Of a stretch of 64,000 nucleotides of DNA, positions 25,560-38,342 are shown in pieces. The stretch is from Sycobia sp. Sy_11 (taxonomy: Eukaryota > Arthropoda > Insecta > Hymenoptera > Epichrysomallidae). The translations under genes were made by a program, and so were the position numbers. A model generated the notes under the pieces. That model ran no database searches, was not told where the DNA came from, and saw only the letters and a program-made list of their open reading frames with translations. Where the stretch lies: assembly GCA_018907035.1 (NCBI GenBank), contig JACCIC010000350.1, forward strand, positions 124,001 through 188,000, given 5' to 3'. Positions within the stretch are counted from its first letter, which is position 1. Every line of letters starts with the position of its first letter.

Positions 25560-26096
25560 AGTATATACAGTGGTACACGCAGATTAAATCCTCCATTTTT
25601 TAAATTTTCTCGTTTTCTGATTTTTTTTTCTCTCTTTTGGTTTTTTCATAACTGATAAATTCATTCGCATTTGTCGTCGGCGGTGTACGCGTATCATCGA
25701 GCTCATTGGGCGAGAAAACGGGGAGATGCAATTGTTGAGAAAAATTTCAACGAGAAGCGTTATTGCTGTATTTGGGAAGACTCGAGAAGGACGTTAAGAA
25801 AACCATTATAGGTCTAGCGATTCTAAGGCTTCTTTTCTTTTTCACTTTTCGGATCATTGTATATAAAACCGTCGGACGATATAATCCTCGATTAGTCATC
25901 GTTCTTGTAATTTACCCTCTCGTTTTGGATCCCGTGTATTAATAAAAACGTTCGTTTTTTTTCTTGTTTTCTATCACTGCTTCGAACGATTATGCCTTGC
26001 CACTCATGTACATGTACAAAAGGTGTCTTCTTATATTATATTATTACGATCTTCTTATTATTATGAATTCGTCTCGCGCGTGTCGGCAGGTATTAC

Positions 26097-26098
<2 letters not shown>

Positions 26099-26178
<80 letters not shown>

Positions 26179-26200
26179 TAGAGAGACAGAGAGAAAGAGC
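26099..26200. repeat. (GA)n, about 75 bp perfect plus degenerate tail
   Basis: Polypurine tract, among the longest in the window; mirror-symmetric and triplex capable. Confidence 0.98.
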
Positions 26201-26438
26201 GTCGCGATAGAACGTAAGAAGCGATTCTTATCACACGTCTTCTCACGCTCGAGATGGTTTTGGGTCTGTTAGCTCTATATCAAATTGCTCGGATGCATCA
26301 TCCAATGTTACATATATATTATGGCTAAAGCAAAACTATGGCTATTTTACTTTTTATGCTTTCTTCTAACATTTTCCTCGATCTTTCGATCGTCATACGT
26401 TGCAAATCCCGATCTACGCGAACGAAAAATCCTGGTGA

Positions 26439-26441
<3 letters not shown>

Positions 26442-26493
<52 letters not shown>
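26442..26493. repeat. (AT)n
   Basis: First of three close arrays (also 26604-26642 and 26705-26749). Confidence 0.98.
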
Positions 26494-26499
<6 letters not shown>

Positions 26500-26600
26500 A
26501 GAGGCGATTCCGAAAGTGAGGCTGGCGCTCGGTTTGGCACGTCGGTCGTCGCGCTCGCGCGTGCACTTGCGCACGTACGCACGCCCATTATGTATATACA

Positions 26601-26603
<3 letters not shown>

Positions 26604-26642
<39 letters not shown>
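26604..26642. repeat. (AT)n
   Basis: Uninterrupted array. Confidence 0.97.
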
Positions 26643-26645
<3 letters not shown>

Positions 26646-26700
26646 GTGACGTATGGAATAAGTATTCCGCGAGTCGTGTAGTCCACTCTGTTATTCCTCT

Positions 26701-26704
<4 letters not shown>

Positions 26705-26749
<45 letters not shown>
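26705..26749. repeat. (AT)n
   Basis: Uninterrupted array. Confidence 0.97.
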
Positions 26750-26754
<5 letters not shown>

Positions 26755-27035
26755 TCATTCATACACTTGTTGTAATAAGGATTTGGCCTCTCTTTGATTG
26801 ATTTTATTGTCAACAGGGAGGAAGGTTTTGTTGTTTTTATCGAACCGCGCAGAATAAGAGAGCGTCATAAGTTATACGATGTAAAGTTTAATTCATGGGC
26901 GTTCGTATGCGTAGAGTAAAGACAGTGCAGTAACAGCGCGAGTTTCATTTTTCTCAAACAATTTCAGCGAGTTCATACAGCTACGTGATTTGGAACATTT
27001 GTGACCTTCTTATTTACATATTAATAAATAAATGA

Positions 27036-27038
<3 letters not shown>

Positions 27039-27084
<46 letters not shown>
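27039..27084. repeat. (TA)n
   Basis: Uninterrupted array. Confidence 0.97.
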
Positions 27085-27087
<3 letters not shown>

Positions 27088-27343
27088 GCTTTCATCAAGA
27101 TCTGTCTCTCTCTCTCTTTCCCTTTTCCCAACGCAAGTGATAGATTACTAAGCAAAATTGACGAAATCATATTCAATATTTGTCTGGGATCGCCACATTA
27201 TTTATCGTATTGTCTTATTTGAATATATATGCTGTGATTATTTCTCTCAGCGTCCATAATATATATATTACAAATAGAGACCTTAGAGCTTACAGCCGAC
27301 ATAAAATGTTTATACGTATTTTCCATTGTTTTTCTATATATAT

Positions 27344-27564
27344 ATTGATGAGCATACAGTTTTCAATGTATTATTAGCTAATATATCGTTGTGTTTATGA
27401 TATATATAAACACAACGCGCGCACACATATTTGCACCTTCGCTGATATATAGAGACTTGTGTATATGTAGATATAGCTGCATATACATTATGTAGCTTGG
27501 ATGTATAATACAGATATTATCATATATTAGCCAATAATACATTGAAAACTGCATTCCCATTAAT
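27344..27564. mobile_element. Short foldback or MITE-like inverted-repeat element
   Basis: Two 43-bp arms, 27344-27386 and 27522-27564, are inverted copies of each other. The inner half is almost identical (it contains GTTTTCAATGTATTATT with a single later A/G difference) and the outer 16 bp are about 75% identical. The 135-bp centre is unrelated to known transposase and holds its own palindrome. No target-site duplication is evident next to the arms. It could be an old non-autonomous DNA transposon or an independent foldback sequence. Confidence 0.5.
27387..27417. repeat. 31-bp palindrome inside the foldback element
   Basis: The 11-bp arms CGTTGTGTTTA and TAAACACAACG flank a 9-nt centre. 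It abuts the left arm of the larger inverted repeat, so the element has two nested hairpins. Confidence 0.7.
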
Positions 27565-28437
27565 TCATGCACAGAGAAACAGCGATGAAAAATGTGGACA
27601 AAAATCCGATGCCGGCCGTAAGTTCTAGAGTCTATCTGTCACTTTTCCACCACCACCGATCACCCACCACCCTAACTCGAAGATCCGTCGCGTTTCTTAC
27701 CTCGTGTGTATAATATATAACGCGAGTATAACTATATACGATAGAATCTCGACGACGCGAACAAATCGAGAATTCGACAGAGGCCAGAGAAGAAGTCGCT
27801 CGTCGAAATGGCCGTTAACGAATGGAAAATAAATACACCTGCGCAAGCGGAAAAACTATTTGTTCCGATTTAAATTCAATACACGATCTTATACAGTCGC
27901 GGGAGATATTCGATACTTGCGCGAAAAGGAAAAACATCGCCTAGAAATTCAGTATGTCGTGTGGGTGAAAAATATTATTTTCCAAAATGTATAGTGTAAA
28001 TATTTTTGTTTTTTTTTTTTGTTTTTTTTTTTTTGTCCGCGTTTCGATAATACGCCGTTGGAATAATCGCGACGATTCCGCGGCACTTTTTCTGCAGGAG
28101 TTTCTATTATTGACGATCGACTGAGCCTCAATTGCGCGACCCTTTTGGTATTTTCTTCGATGAACAAAGTGAGAAGGAAAACCGCGCTGAGAGCGAGAGA
28201 GCAAATGTTGATTCTCCGGCACATAAAGCACGATCTACAGTTCTCCCATAAAACTGAGTACATTTATATTTAGTCGTAATTCAGGGAATAATATGCAAAT
28301 AGCGATCAAAATAATAAGGATGAAAACGAGCTCAACTCTTTCATTTTCTTTTTCTTTTTCTTTTTTTTTTTTTAATTTTCAATATACGAATTTCTATATA
28401 GATATAAACTAGCGTCAGCAATATTTACGAGCAAGAT

Positions 28438-28444
28438 ATGTATG

Positions 28445-28498
<54 letters not shown>
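28438..28498. repeat. (TATG)n(TA)n, 61 bp
   Basis: Three TATG units pass into a long TA array. Confidence 0.97.
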
Positions 28499-28500
<2 letters not shown>

Positions 28501-29429
28501 CTTTAGAATTTATCGGGGCACATTTACGACAAGATACGCAAACGCGCGGAGGAAAAAACCGCCTAGAATACGTTTATTATAAAATATCAATTTTTTTTTT
28601 TATAATACGGGATGGATTATCCAACTTGAGCTTCTATTTTTAATCCATTATAATCCCTCGGTTTCGAAGCACAATGTTAAAAAAAAAAGAATAATACTAA
28701 TAATAATCGTATAATATAGTTTCGCATTCATTATCCCGTGACTAACTTGTGATCGAAATCTGCTTTTTTACTTCTTCTCCGTCTTCTTCGTCTCTCTTTC
28801 ATTCATTGCTGGCGATTAATCGCCGCGGGAAACGATATTAATTTATTCCCCCGACTATTGTTACGACGGGGCCACTGATAAATTATATACCTTGCGGAAA
28901 TACGGGTCGGTTCAATTGTGTCGATAAATCATGCGAACGAACGGGAAGGAGCGAATTGGGAAAATATGTGTATGGGATTGCTCTATATGTACACATACAC
29001 ACACGGGCGCACATTTACACGTAGGTTTGCCGATTAATTTTTGATCCGGCTTTAATTTAATATATCAACGCGATTTAACTAGATGCACGTGTATATATAT
29101 ATATATATATAGTGGAAGAACAACTGAGCTTTTTCATTCGATCCCAATAAAAAGCGTGAAGACAAAACTTCTGCAAAATAATGAGTCATTCCTTACTCAT
29201 ATACATCGCGGGCCTCTTTTTCAACTTAAATACGCGTTATAAGGAAACTGTTATCTAATTTTAATTGAGCTACCGCGGCCGTTGAATAAATGTAGTCATA
29301 ATATCTAAGAGTCTAACACATGTCTATTCACAGGCGTGATAAGAAACACGTTTTAGAGCGACACTTTTTATCATTTTACGTTAACATAATTGTTCACCTC
29401 TCATAATTTTCTGTTTACTATACAAACAA

Positions 29430-29449
29430 ATATACATATACATATATAC

Positions 29450-29505
<56 letters not shown>

Positions 29506-29507
29506 AT
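29430..29507. repeat. Compound (TACA)(TA)n(TATG)
   Basis: A TA core is flanked on the left by TACATA units and on the right by TATG units. Confidence 0.95.
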
Positions 29508-30018
29508 TATAAATGTATTAAAGTCGCTATGCGAGATATATCGTTTAAAAATACATACAGAGAGAACGAAAATAGTTTATTTTTAGGTTTACTTTATCTA
29601 CACTTTGCATAACCTTATAAAATAATCTTATAAAATAACGCAGTACAACCGTATTGGCGAACTTTACAACCAATGGCCAATTGGTTTCCTTTTTTTCTTC
29701 CTTCTTCCTTTCCTCGATCTCAATTTTACAAAGCCAACGAGTTACATTAACTTTTGCTACGAGTTCTAATAATTGAAATCAATCAAATGAAACTTAATTT
29801 CGAATTTTTCTTTTTATCGCGACAGTTAACGGGAATTTACGATTGTCACGTGATTCCTTGCGCGGTGGGGAGTAAAAAATTGCCTCAACATAAATCCGAC
29901 AACGAAAGATCACAAAGTTGTAGTATGCCATATAACAATTTATATTAGAATTTATGTTTTCGACGATTCGTTGTACACACACACACACACACACATACAA
30001 ATAGTCTATTTGCAAAAA

Positions 30019-30020
<2 letters not shown>

Positions 30021-30060
<40 letters not shown>
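30021..30060. repeat. (AT)n
   Basis: Uninterrupted array. Confidence 0.97.
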
Positions 30061-30065
<5 letters not shown>

Positions 30066-30842
30066 ATAATTACACATTATTGATTAATTTGGGTTCGAAG
30101 CCAAAAACATCGCTCTATACGCGCATAATACAATGTTCGCAGCGGGCGCTCAATCGACCCCCCCCTCCCCCAACAGAGAGTGCAGCGGCGTTGGAAAAGC
30201 ATCATTCGCACAGATTCGGAAGAGTTGGTCGAATCGTAATATCGTAATATCCGTCGCGCTCGACGAAACGCGGGATCGACAGACGGAAGGTGGCAGGGCG
30301 CCGCAGCAATGCGTTTCTTTGCGAGGCATTCCGGTGTATTTCGAACGCCGAGCTTCGACACCGTGATTAGGAGCGATATAAATGAATAAATTTTATAATC
30401 CGAGTGTCGGGCGCATGATATTACTCGTGTAATTAACGCGCGCCGTTTCGACGACGCGTTACAATAAAAGAAGTTCGGGATTTTTTTTAAAGGTCTATAT
30501 ATATATATATATATATTAGTACGACGCGTAGTTGCTTTTTTTTTATACGCACGCTCGGCTACGATTAAACTGGCGAGGCGAATTAATCAGAAGTACATTT
30601 ATATCGCGCTGGTAATTTTTACGAGATTTTGAGCTTAATTTTCACCAGGCGAGTAAAGTTACGATGGAATAATATAAAGACGATGATTAATTGTAGTCTC
30701 GTATATAAACCGCGTGATTTATATCAGCTTATATTGAATTTTAAAGCGTTTTCAAGCCGCACTGTAATTTGGACACTTCTGCTATGGTATTTTTAATTTT
30801 CCTCGAGCGATCCGAAGTTGTTTAACACGAGGCAAGAAAACG

Positions 30843-30843
<1 letters not shown>

Positions 30844-30903
<60 letters not shown>
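30844..30903. repeat. (TA)n, 60 bp
   Basis: Uninterrupted array. Confidence 0.98.
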
Positions 30904-30907
<4 letters not shown>

Positions 30908-31100
30908 CACATTTATTATTACCATGTATTATATTATTTTTCAAGTTTTCAGGTGTAAGATTGTGAAATTGGTTTTCCTCAACAAAAAGTTTTTTTTGCC
31001 GTTTCAATAATTTATATACTTTATTGACGTATAGAGGAAAGAGCAGGCTTTAAAATGAAATGTGCGAATATTATAGGAGCTCTAAAGTAAATCATATCTA

Positions 31101-31102
<2 letters not shown>

Positions 31103-31145
<43 letters not shown>
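31103..31145. repeat. (TA)n
   Basis: Uninterrupted array preceded by TATC units. Confidence 0.97.
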
Positions 31146-31147
<2 letters not shown>

Positions 31148-32633
31148 TTATATCTATATATGTAGACAAAAACAGTTAAAAGCCATATACATAAAAGATT
31201 TTCGGAGGATTGGATTTTTTTTTCACGAATTTATACATTTGCTTATAAGTTTGGCGAAGCGAGAAAGTGTATCGTGCGTATAAAAACAAAAAAAAAAAAA
31301 AATTATTATAGCTATCTGCTGGGATATACGTTTTGCCGTGACGCATTTATTAATATATTAATGAATACGCCGCGTCAACACGAGAATCGATCTGAATTAC
31401 ATATATTCTTAAATTATTCAGAGCGTGGATATAATAATAATAGGCGTTGCGTGTATATATATACACACATATATATAAAACTGAATAAATTTGGCCGTCG
31501 TATGAAATTATTTTACGCGCTTATCAGAGCGAAGAGTCACATTGCGGTCCCCCGAGATATCGCCTTTGGCCAAATAGGACTGCGCGCTAAGATGTCTTGG
31601 TCGTAATTCAGAGTCGTCTTATCACCCCCGAGTCTAAGTAGAGTGCGAAAAAATTATCTCCTCCCCCCTCTCTCTCTATCTATCTCTCTCTCTCTTTCTA
31701 TAGATATATACATGTACATACACACATATTTCTATCTGTCTTTCCTTATTTTCTCTTAGCGTAACATTTACACAATAGTTCCAGTCTTCTCCCCCTCCTG
31801 TCTCTCTCTCTCTCTCTCTATCTCTGTTTTTTCATCCCCTCTCTTCCTCTTTCGTATCCGAAAAGTTATACGACTTGTCAATTCTTTCTTGACCTGTTAA
31901 GTGTAACACACACACACACGCGCGCGCGCGCGCACGCACGCACATACATATCATGGCCGCGAAACGATTTTAGTTTCGAAGTAATATATATGGAGTGTTG
32001 GAGCTGACCAAGAATAGGACGGAAGAACCAGTAATCTCGTACAATGCGTTTCTTATCGCTTTACCGTAAATCTAATATAAACTTCAACGTCGTCGGGGCG
32101 ACTTGCAAAATTTTTTTATTGTCTAATGTTCTCGAGCAAGGGTTATATAAAGTCATTTAATAATTCAGTGCTATATTTAAACTTCCGGCATTGTACGTGT
32201 ATGCCCGGTTTGCAACAGAATCATTTGCTTTATCGGATGCAAAAATTGCTCGAGACGATTGTCGTGTCGTTTCTCGAGAGTATGATTTATCGTGTACAAT
32301 TGAATTAAAAAAAAAAACAAATTGTATAAAAAGCTAACTTTTTCATCTGCGGACAATTTGCTATTATAATATTAAAATAAAACTCAGAAGTTACGAAAGA
32401 TCGATTTCAAATTTTTATTCTAGTATTATTTATTATAGATAATAATAATAACGAATCAATTTATCAAGTCTTACATAAATAACCCCGTGTTTCGTAGATA
32501 TTATCGATTGGGCACCGCTCAATTGGAATTCGAAGAAATGAAAAATTTCGTTTTAAGGCATTTTTCCATTCAAAATATTTATCGCGCATAAATCACTCGC
32601 AGGACGAGTATATCCATTATAGCTATACATACT

Positions 32634-32637
<4 letters not shown>

Positions 32638-32677
<40 letters not shown>
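32638..32677. repeat. (CT)n
   Basis: Pyrimidine array. Confidence 0.97.
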
Positions 32678-32682
<5 letters not shown>

Positions 32683-33190
32683 TACCGAGATTCGTCATTG
32701 CATGCATAATTTCTGATTCGTCTGTATAACAACTTTTTTCTGGACGTTAGACGGGTAGTGTATATGTGAAATTAGGTCGAGCGTAACATTTTATTGAAAG
32801 CAGCTTATTCATTAATCAATTCATAAATGCGTATGCGACATTTCTGTCTCTGTTATAAAATGCCGTTCAATACAGAGACTCTTAAATAATGCGCAAATCT
32901 GCTGCATATAATACCTGATCTGATTTTTACCGTAGAAGCTATTACCTTGTATTTTCTACGCATCAAAAAAAGAAAAAAAAACTTTTATTTACAAATTCTC
33001 GGCCTCTTGACCCCTAATTTTGTACTGGGATGTTCGATACCCCGCCACCCCCGCTCTGTAGCCGCCAAATTCTGAGCGAGCCCATACCTGTATCTAAAAA
33101 TATTTACACGCACGGTTTTGTCTCCCTCTCCATCTGTTATATCGCGCTTTCTTCGTCCGTACTCGCAGACATCGGTCCCTCGCACCGGAT

Positions 33191-33245
33191 TAGAGAGAGA
33201 GAGAGAGAGAGAGAGATGAAGAGAGAGAGAAGGCGAGAGAGAGAT
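33191..33245. repeat. Imperfect (GA)n
   Basis: Polypurine tract with several interruptions, followed by a nine-G run. Confidence 0.95.
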
Positions 33246-33452
33246 GGCGGGGGGGGGAGGGAGATTGAGAGAAACAACGGAATTCGAGAAGCGAGAGGGC
33301 GGCAATTTTGGGAGGCTCGAGGGCGATACGAGCGCGATGATTCAACTGTTGCACGCGCGCCAGGCGCTGGCTAGACGCCGGCGGCCGCGCCGCCGTTAAT
33401 CCGCCCGGGGCTTATAGCGCGAAGATACACGCTCTCTCCTCTGCCCACATAG

Positions 33453-33457
<5 letters not shown>

Positions 33458-33500
<43 letters not shown>
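33458..33500. repeat. (AT)n
   Basis: Uninterrupted array inside the CpG-rich patch. Confidence 0.97.
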
Positions 33501-33502
<2 letters not shown>

Positions 33503-33949
33503 CTACAGGCGCGTGCGACCACACGTGCGCACCCCGTACACACGGACGTACACGCAGAGAGCAAATACACTGCGCGCCGCACCTCCTCCCCTACGTCACC
33601 CTCGATCCCCCAGAATATCTAAGCGTCCGCGGGACACGTACAGGCGGGCGCAAGGGGCCGCTAACTGGGTCGCTAAAATAAGAGCCGCGCGACGCGACGC
33701 CGTCGCCCCCCTCCCGCCCCCTCGTTGCCATCATTGTTCGCATATGTGTGAATATACACATGTATATATATATACACACATTTATATTTGTAGGAGCTCG
33801 AAGCGCATCGGTGGCGAAAAGAGATCCGAGCGATCGCGCATGAGTTGAGCTCGCGCGCCGGTCGGAGACACGCATTCCTCGCTCGGACACTCACCTCCCT
33901 CGCCCCGTCCTTCCTTCTCTTTCTACCTCTCATTATATATACATATATA

Positions 33950-33954
<5 letters not shown>

Positions 33955-33997
<43 letters not shown>
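33955..33997. repeat. (AT)n
   Basis: Uninterrupted array. Confidence 0.97.
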
Positions 33998-33999
<2 letters not shown>

Positions 34000-34202
34000 T
34001 GCCTCATAACCTCCCGTCTCGCACTCCTTCTTGGTCTTGTCAACAAACGACATCATAAAATGCACGGGGATGAGATCGCCCGGGCGCCACCGCCGCCGCG
34101 CCGCGCGCGTACTTAAATATATGATATCTATATATTGTGAAGTCTATTTAAAGGAGTCAAGACGTATTTATATTTTGCTGGGTGGGGTGCGAAGAGCTAT
34201 AG

Positions 34203-34269
34203 GGAGAGAGAGAGAGAGAGAGAGAGGAGATTATTTGCAAATTTGCAACTACGAAATTTCTCTCCCTCC

Positions 34270-34306
<37 letters not shown>
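34203..34306. repeat. Inverted pair: (GA)n then (CT)n
   Basis: A GA array (34203-34227) and a CT-rich tract (34259-34306) face each other across about 30 bp and can pair as a hairpin. Confidence 0.8.
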
Positions 34307-34309
<3 letters not shown>

Positions 34310-34514
34310 CAGATTTGAGATTTATTTGAATTTCGTTCTATTTTTCTCCTTTATTTCTATACATTTGACAATCAAATTTTCCATTATCTGTCAGAACGAA
34401 TTGCAGCGAGAAAACTGTTTTTCTAAATTGGGAGGAGAAGGCATTTTAACGAGTCGTGCGACAAGAGCTCATCGATAACAATTGCGCTCCTGTCTGAAAT
34501 CAATCGTAGCGAAC

Positions 34515-34517
<3 letters not shown>

Positions 34518-34569
<52 letters not shown>

Positions 34570-34575
34570 TATATT
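34518..34575. repeat. (TA)n
   Basis: Array with one C interruption near its right end. Confidence 0.97.
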
Positions 34576-35082
34576 TCATGTTAATTTCTTAGAAAATATT
34601 TTCTCACGGCGATGCGCGTGAAAATATTTACTTCTGACAGCGGAAAATATTTCGTTCTTCCTGTTAATTCAGGAGGACGATGTTTATCGAAGAAAGATAG
34701 GACCTTTCATATATATATATAGTCATCTCACCGCGCGTATATGTACCTTATAGAGGGAGTATTCAATTATTTTCTCTATTTGTTTGCATGCTATTATCTA
34801 TTGTTGAAACTATCCATATTTGGATGTCTCCCATTTAATCTATTTGAGACATGTACGGAGCATCTTATACAATTATCCTGGCTATTAATTTAATTCTGTC
34901 TAAAACTTTATTCGACTCGGCATTGTGTATACTAATCGACATCTTAATAAGTTGATACATAATTTATATAATTTATAATATAGGCTGAATGCGATATTCT
35001 CGACCAAGGGGCAGTTAGCCCCCTGAACTCCCGTTGCCTTTATCATCTTGTTCTACGAGCTTGTGTATTTGTACAGGGTAAT

Positions 35083-35089
<7 letters not shown>

Positions 35090-35136
<47 letters not shown>
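35090..35136. repeat. (TA)n
   Basis: Uninterrupted array. Confidence 0.97.
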
Positions 35137-35143
<7 letters not shown>

Positions 35144-35386
35144 ACATTATATAATAACACGGAATTTTTATGAGCTAAGTACGCTCGTGAACTTTCTGAT
35201 ACTTCACCACTACACAGAGAGTTGCGCATCGAGGAGATAATCGGGACAGCCGTTCACGAACAATTCAATGGATAATTGAATGAATGGCCCGCGGGGGTAT
35301 AGGGTCCTCGTTAACCCAAGCGCGCGCTTTGTCGCTTTGAATCTTCTTTCCTTTATTTTTTTCATGGTAAGTCTCTCATCATCTCC

Positions 35387-35392
<6 letters not shown>

Positions 35393-35428
<36 letters not shown>
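35393..35428. repeat. (CT)n
   Basis: Pyrimidine array about 25 bp after a CATG|GTAAGT match. Confidence 0.96.
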
Positions 35429-35430
<2 letters not shown>

Positions 35431-35838
35431 ACACTATATGAGAATAGTTTCTAAGTAAAAACGCACCGTCTCTTTATCAATGAAGGATTTGAGATTTTTC
35501 TTGTTTTTTTTTTTTTTATTCTCATTAATTTAAACGTAATTGCAATGAACTATAGAGCAATGCACTCCATTATACGTACGTTGTTCAACGTTAATTTCGA
35601 TCGTAGTCTGGAAGGCATCAGAGTCAATGCGTACCGCGGTCTTGCATCGGCCGAAATTTTAGCAAACTGAATAGCTTTTTTTTTCGCTCGCCGCATTCCC
35701 ATATCTATAATAGATAGCGTATTATCTATAATAGTCGGCGATATTATTGTTTTCGGATAAAAAGGAACGCGTCGGGGCGAGAATTGATAGTAGAGCTATT
35801 TCCAACACAAAAAAGAAAATTTATTTCCGATATAAAAG

Positions 35839-35840
<2 letters not shown>

Positions 35841-35907
<67 letters not shown>
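35841..35907. repeat. (TA)n, 67 bp
   Basis: The longest perfect TA array in the window. Confidence 0.99.
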
Positions 35908-35910
<3 letters not shown>

Positions 35911-37793
35911 AATAATCGAATCATTGGAAATATTTCAAGGTTAAATTTTATTTGCGAGGCCAACATAGTTATCGACTAATAATAAGATGTTCTTTATATA
36001 TATTTGTTTTTTTTATTGAATATATTAATGAGTTTAATTTATTCTCTAAATGTATGTATATATATATATATATATATAGAATTGGAACGACTAAAGTAAC
36101 GCTGTGCCGGTTTTGAGCAGTCTAATCCGGTCTAACCGCGCCATATATTGTAATTTTCTTTTTTAACCAATCTTTTCAATTTCAACAAATTGACGGAAGT
36201 ATGAAAAATGAAATAATTTTTCTTTTTAAGTTTATACAAAAAAAAGTGTCGCGTCCTAAAAATGTCTAAAATAAAATTGGACGTTATATATATGTGAAGT
36301 CATTCTTTACCCATGAGCAACTCCGTTGCGCAACAGTTCAGCGATTTTTAAAATTAAAAAGTTCGCGTAATACGTAAAATTCATCTTTATTCGGTGTTGA
36401 ATTTAACGTACATATATGTACATACCATTTACATTTAATTACAATTCGTATTATCTTTGCTCTATACACCTGTAAGATGTTGCTTTGTTGTTAATTAAAA
36501 AAAAAAAAAAAAAAGCTCCACTACGAGTTTAATTGAGTCGTTCGTCAAGCGTAACGTTAGGGTAACAGCTGCGTAATTTTCAAATCGGATCTTTGGATTC
36601 GGCCGCTATATAATATCTGGGCAATTATCTATTTTTTCGATTGGTCAAAAATACAAAATTGAAGTGCTACGCGGGTGAAGTGACGTAAGTAACTGGTAAA
36701 ATAATACGTAATTATTACGCCCATGGGTAATATAGAGCGTATCGTCGGTCTAGACGCATTGACAGGCATTTTCGTAATTATACATACATACATACATATA
36801 TAATGCTGCGGAATGCCACGCTAACATGTTAATACAAAGTATATATAGATAAAATAGGGATGAAAACTGTTTAATGCTCCGAACAACTAGAATGTACTGA
36901 ATCGATCCGCTCGGATTATTCGACATTAAGTCCGTTTCACGATGTCGACGCGCAAATAACTTGCGTGGCCCAAATTTTCCCGCAGTAAAGTCGCGAACGA
37001 CGAGGTACCGGGTATCGTCCGGAAACGATGGAAATAAAGCCTCGGCTTACGTGATAATTCAGCCGCCGTGAAATTTTTCCCACCCGAGCAAGATGGCAGA
37101 GCTCGTATTTTTTTTGAACAGCCCGAACCGGGCTCGAACAGTTTCTTGGCTGTGCTCGCGCGTTGCGAATATCCTTACATACGTTTTTCCCAATTCAAAC
37201 GAAATTTCCAGCTCGAATATATATATATATATATATATGTATGTATAGAAGGAAATTGGGATTTCGCGTGATCCAGCACACGGTCCGGAATAGTTCGCAA
37301 CAGTACCATTGCATTTACGTGTTTTCAATTATAAAGTAAGTCAGAGATTGTGAGTTAAATTGCGAAAAGTGTCGGAAGTCCAACTGTATCATAATTCGTT
37401 ACGATGGCAAAGCATTCGGAAATTCCGGATTTTAGTTATTGTCGCGTGTCGAGGCCAAATGACTGCTTTATGGACTGGCCCGTGACGCGCGAACACTTTT
37501 GTCCGCAAGAAAAGGCCGTAAAGTTGACCGTAACGATACCTCCTGACATTGCATTTTTCTCACACGTATAATAATAACAATTGGCTTTGAATAGCCTTTC
37601 CCTTTCTAGAAATTTAACTGGTTTGGATGGTTACCAGCGTTATTGCCTATATTTTTGAAATTAATCATTTCTTCGACAGAAACGAGCTATTGGCTTACGA
37701 AGACATATCGGTGTATTATTACCAAGTCACGCCTCCCACTTCAGCTTCCAATACCTAAATATAATGAAGTATTAGGGTGTTCAGAGGCAACAT

Positions 37794-37798
<5 letters not shown>

Positions 37799-37832
<34 letters not shown>
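37799..37832. repeat. (CT)n
   Basis: Pyrimidine array. Confidence 0.97.
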
Positions 37833-37834
<2 letters not shown>

Positions 37835-38263
37835 GCTCTCACGCCCTCTTTGTTTTCATTCATTCTTTCGTAAATTCATACAAGCACGTCCATAAGACAA
37901 GCTCATGAAGCATCAACTTTAACATCCGATGAGGGCCGCATTAAAGTCGTGCGCGGCGAAGCGAGCTTTCGATAACCGCGACTTGTATGCGCGTACACAC
38001 ACACGCACACGCACAAATAGAGCACTGCAACGGTAATTCGCGCACAATGAAGAGGGCGTTAAAACTCCTGCATAGAAATATAACGCGCGCGCGCGTGCGC
38101 GTGCGTGTTGCCTCCCTCCCGGCGGCGTTAAACGTCCCGGAAACCGGAAACCCTCCCCTTTCACGCCTCTTGCCGCCACGTCTTACTCTCGCGCGCGCGC
38201 ACGCGCGCTGTTCATCGGGCGAGAGGACTTCGCACGCTTCCAGAACGCGTGCGAGCAGAGAAA

Positions 38264-38268
38264 GAGAG

Positions 38269-38327
<59 letters not shown>

Positions 38328-38342
38328 GTGTGTGTGTGTGTA
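38264..38342. repeat. Compound (GA)n(GT)n, about 79 bp
   Basis: Perfect GA array followed by ATT and a GT array. Confidence 0.97.

Larger units (their letters stand above)
19644..27343. other. Intron-like or intergenic stretch
   Basis: Dense TA arrays (especially 22.8-24.2 kb and 25.5-27.1 kb), GA and CT tracts, a CpG-rich patch at 20880-21250, and AT-rich unique sequence. No frame is recognised. A short 9-bp tandem (CGCATATAG type) abuts the TA array at 23.5 kb. Confidence 0.55.
27565..33000. other. Non-coding stretch, no gene recognised
   Basis: AT-rich unique sequence with TA arrays at 28.4, 29.5, 30.0, 30.9 and 31.1 kb, pyrimidine tracts at 31.6-31.9 kb and 32.64 kb, and an acceptor-like site at about 30950 (AAGTTTTCAG followed by GTGTAAG, a weak donor). 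30077-30366 is GC-rich and open on both strands without a recognisable product. Confidence 0.5.
33000..34110. other. CpG-rich patch, possible regulatory or 5' exon region
   Basis: This alternates GC-rich blocks (33340-33410, 33505-33720, 33790-33910) with GA and TA arrays, as in the 15-16 kb region. On the minus strand GGAG|GTGAGT ends near 33892, a possible donor of a minus-strand transcript. No coding frame is recognised. Confidence 0.3.

Noticed and set aside
30085..30100. GGGTTCGAAGCC, similar to a tRNA B box
   Set aside because: There is no A box at the right distance, no cloverleaf and no terminator arrangement.
30940..30958. AAGTTTTCAG|GTGTAAG as a second recursive splice site
   Set aside because: The acceptor half is fair, but GTGTAAG is a poor donor.
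37404..37571. 55-codon ATG frame on the plus strand (starts MAKHSEIPDF)
   Set aside because: Composition is protein-like, but the length is within chance, and there is no splice site, homology or context that I can name.
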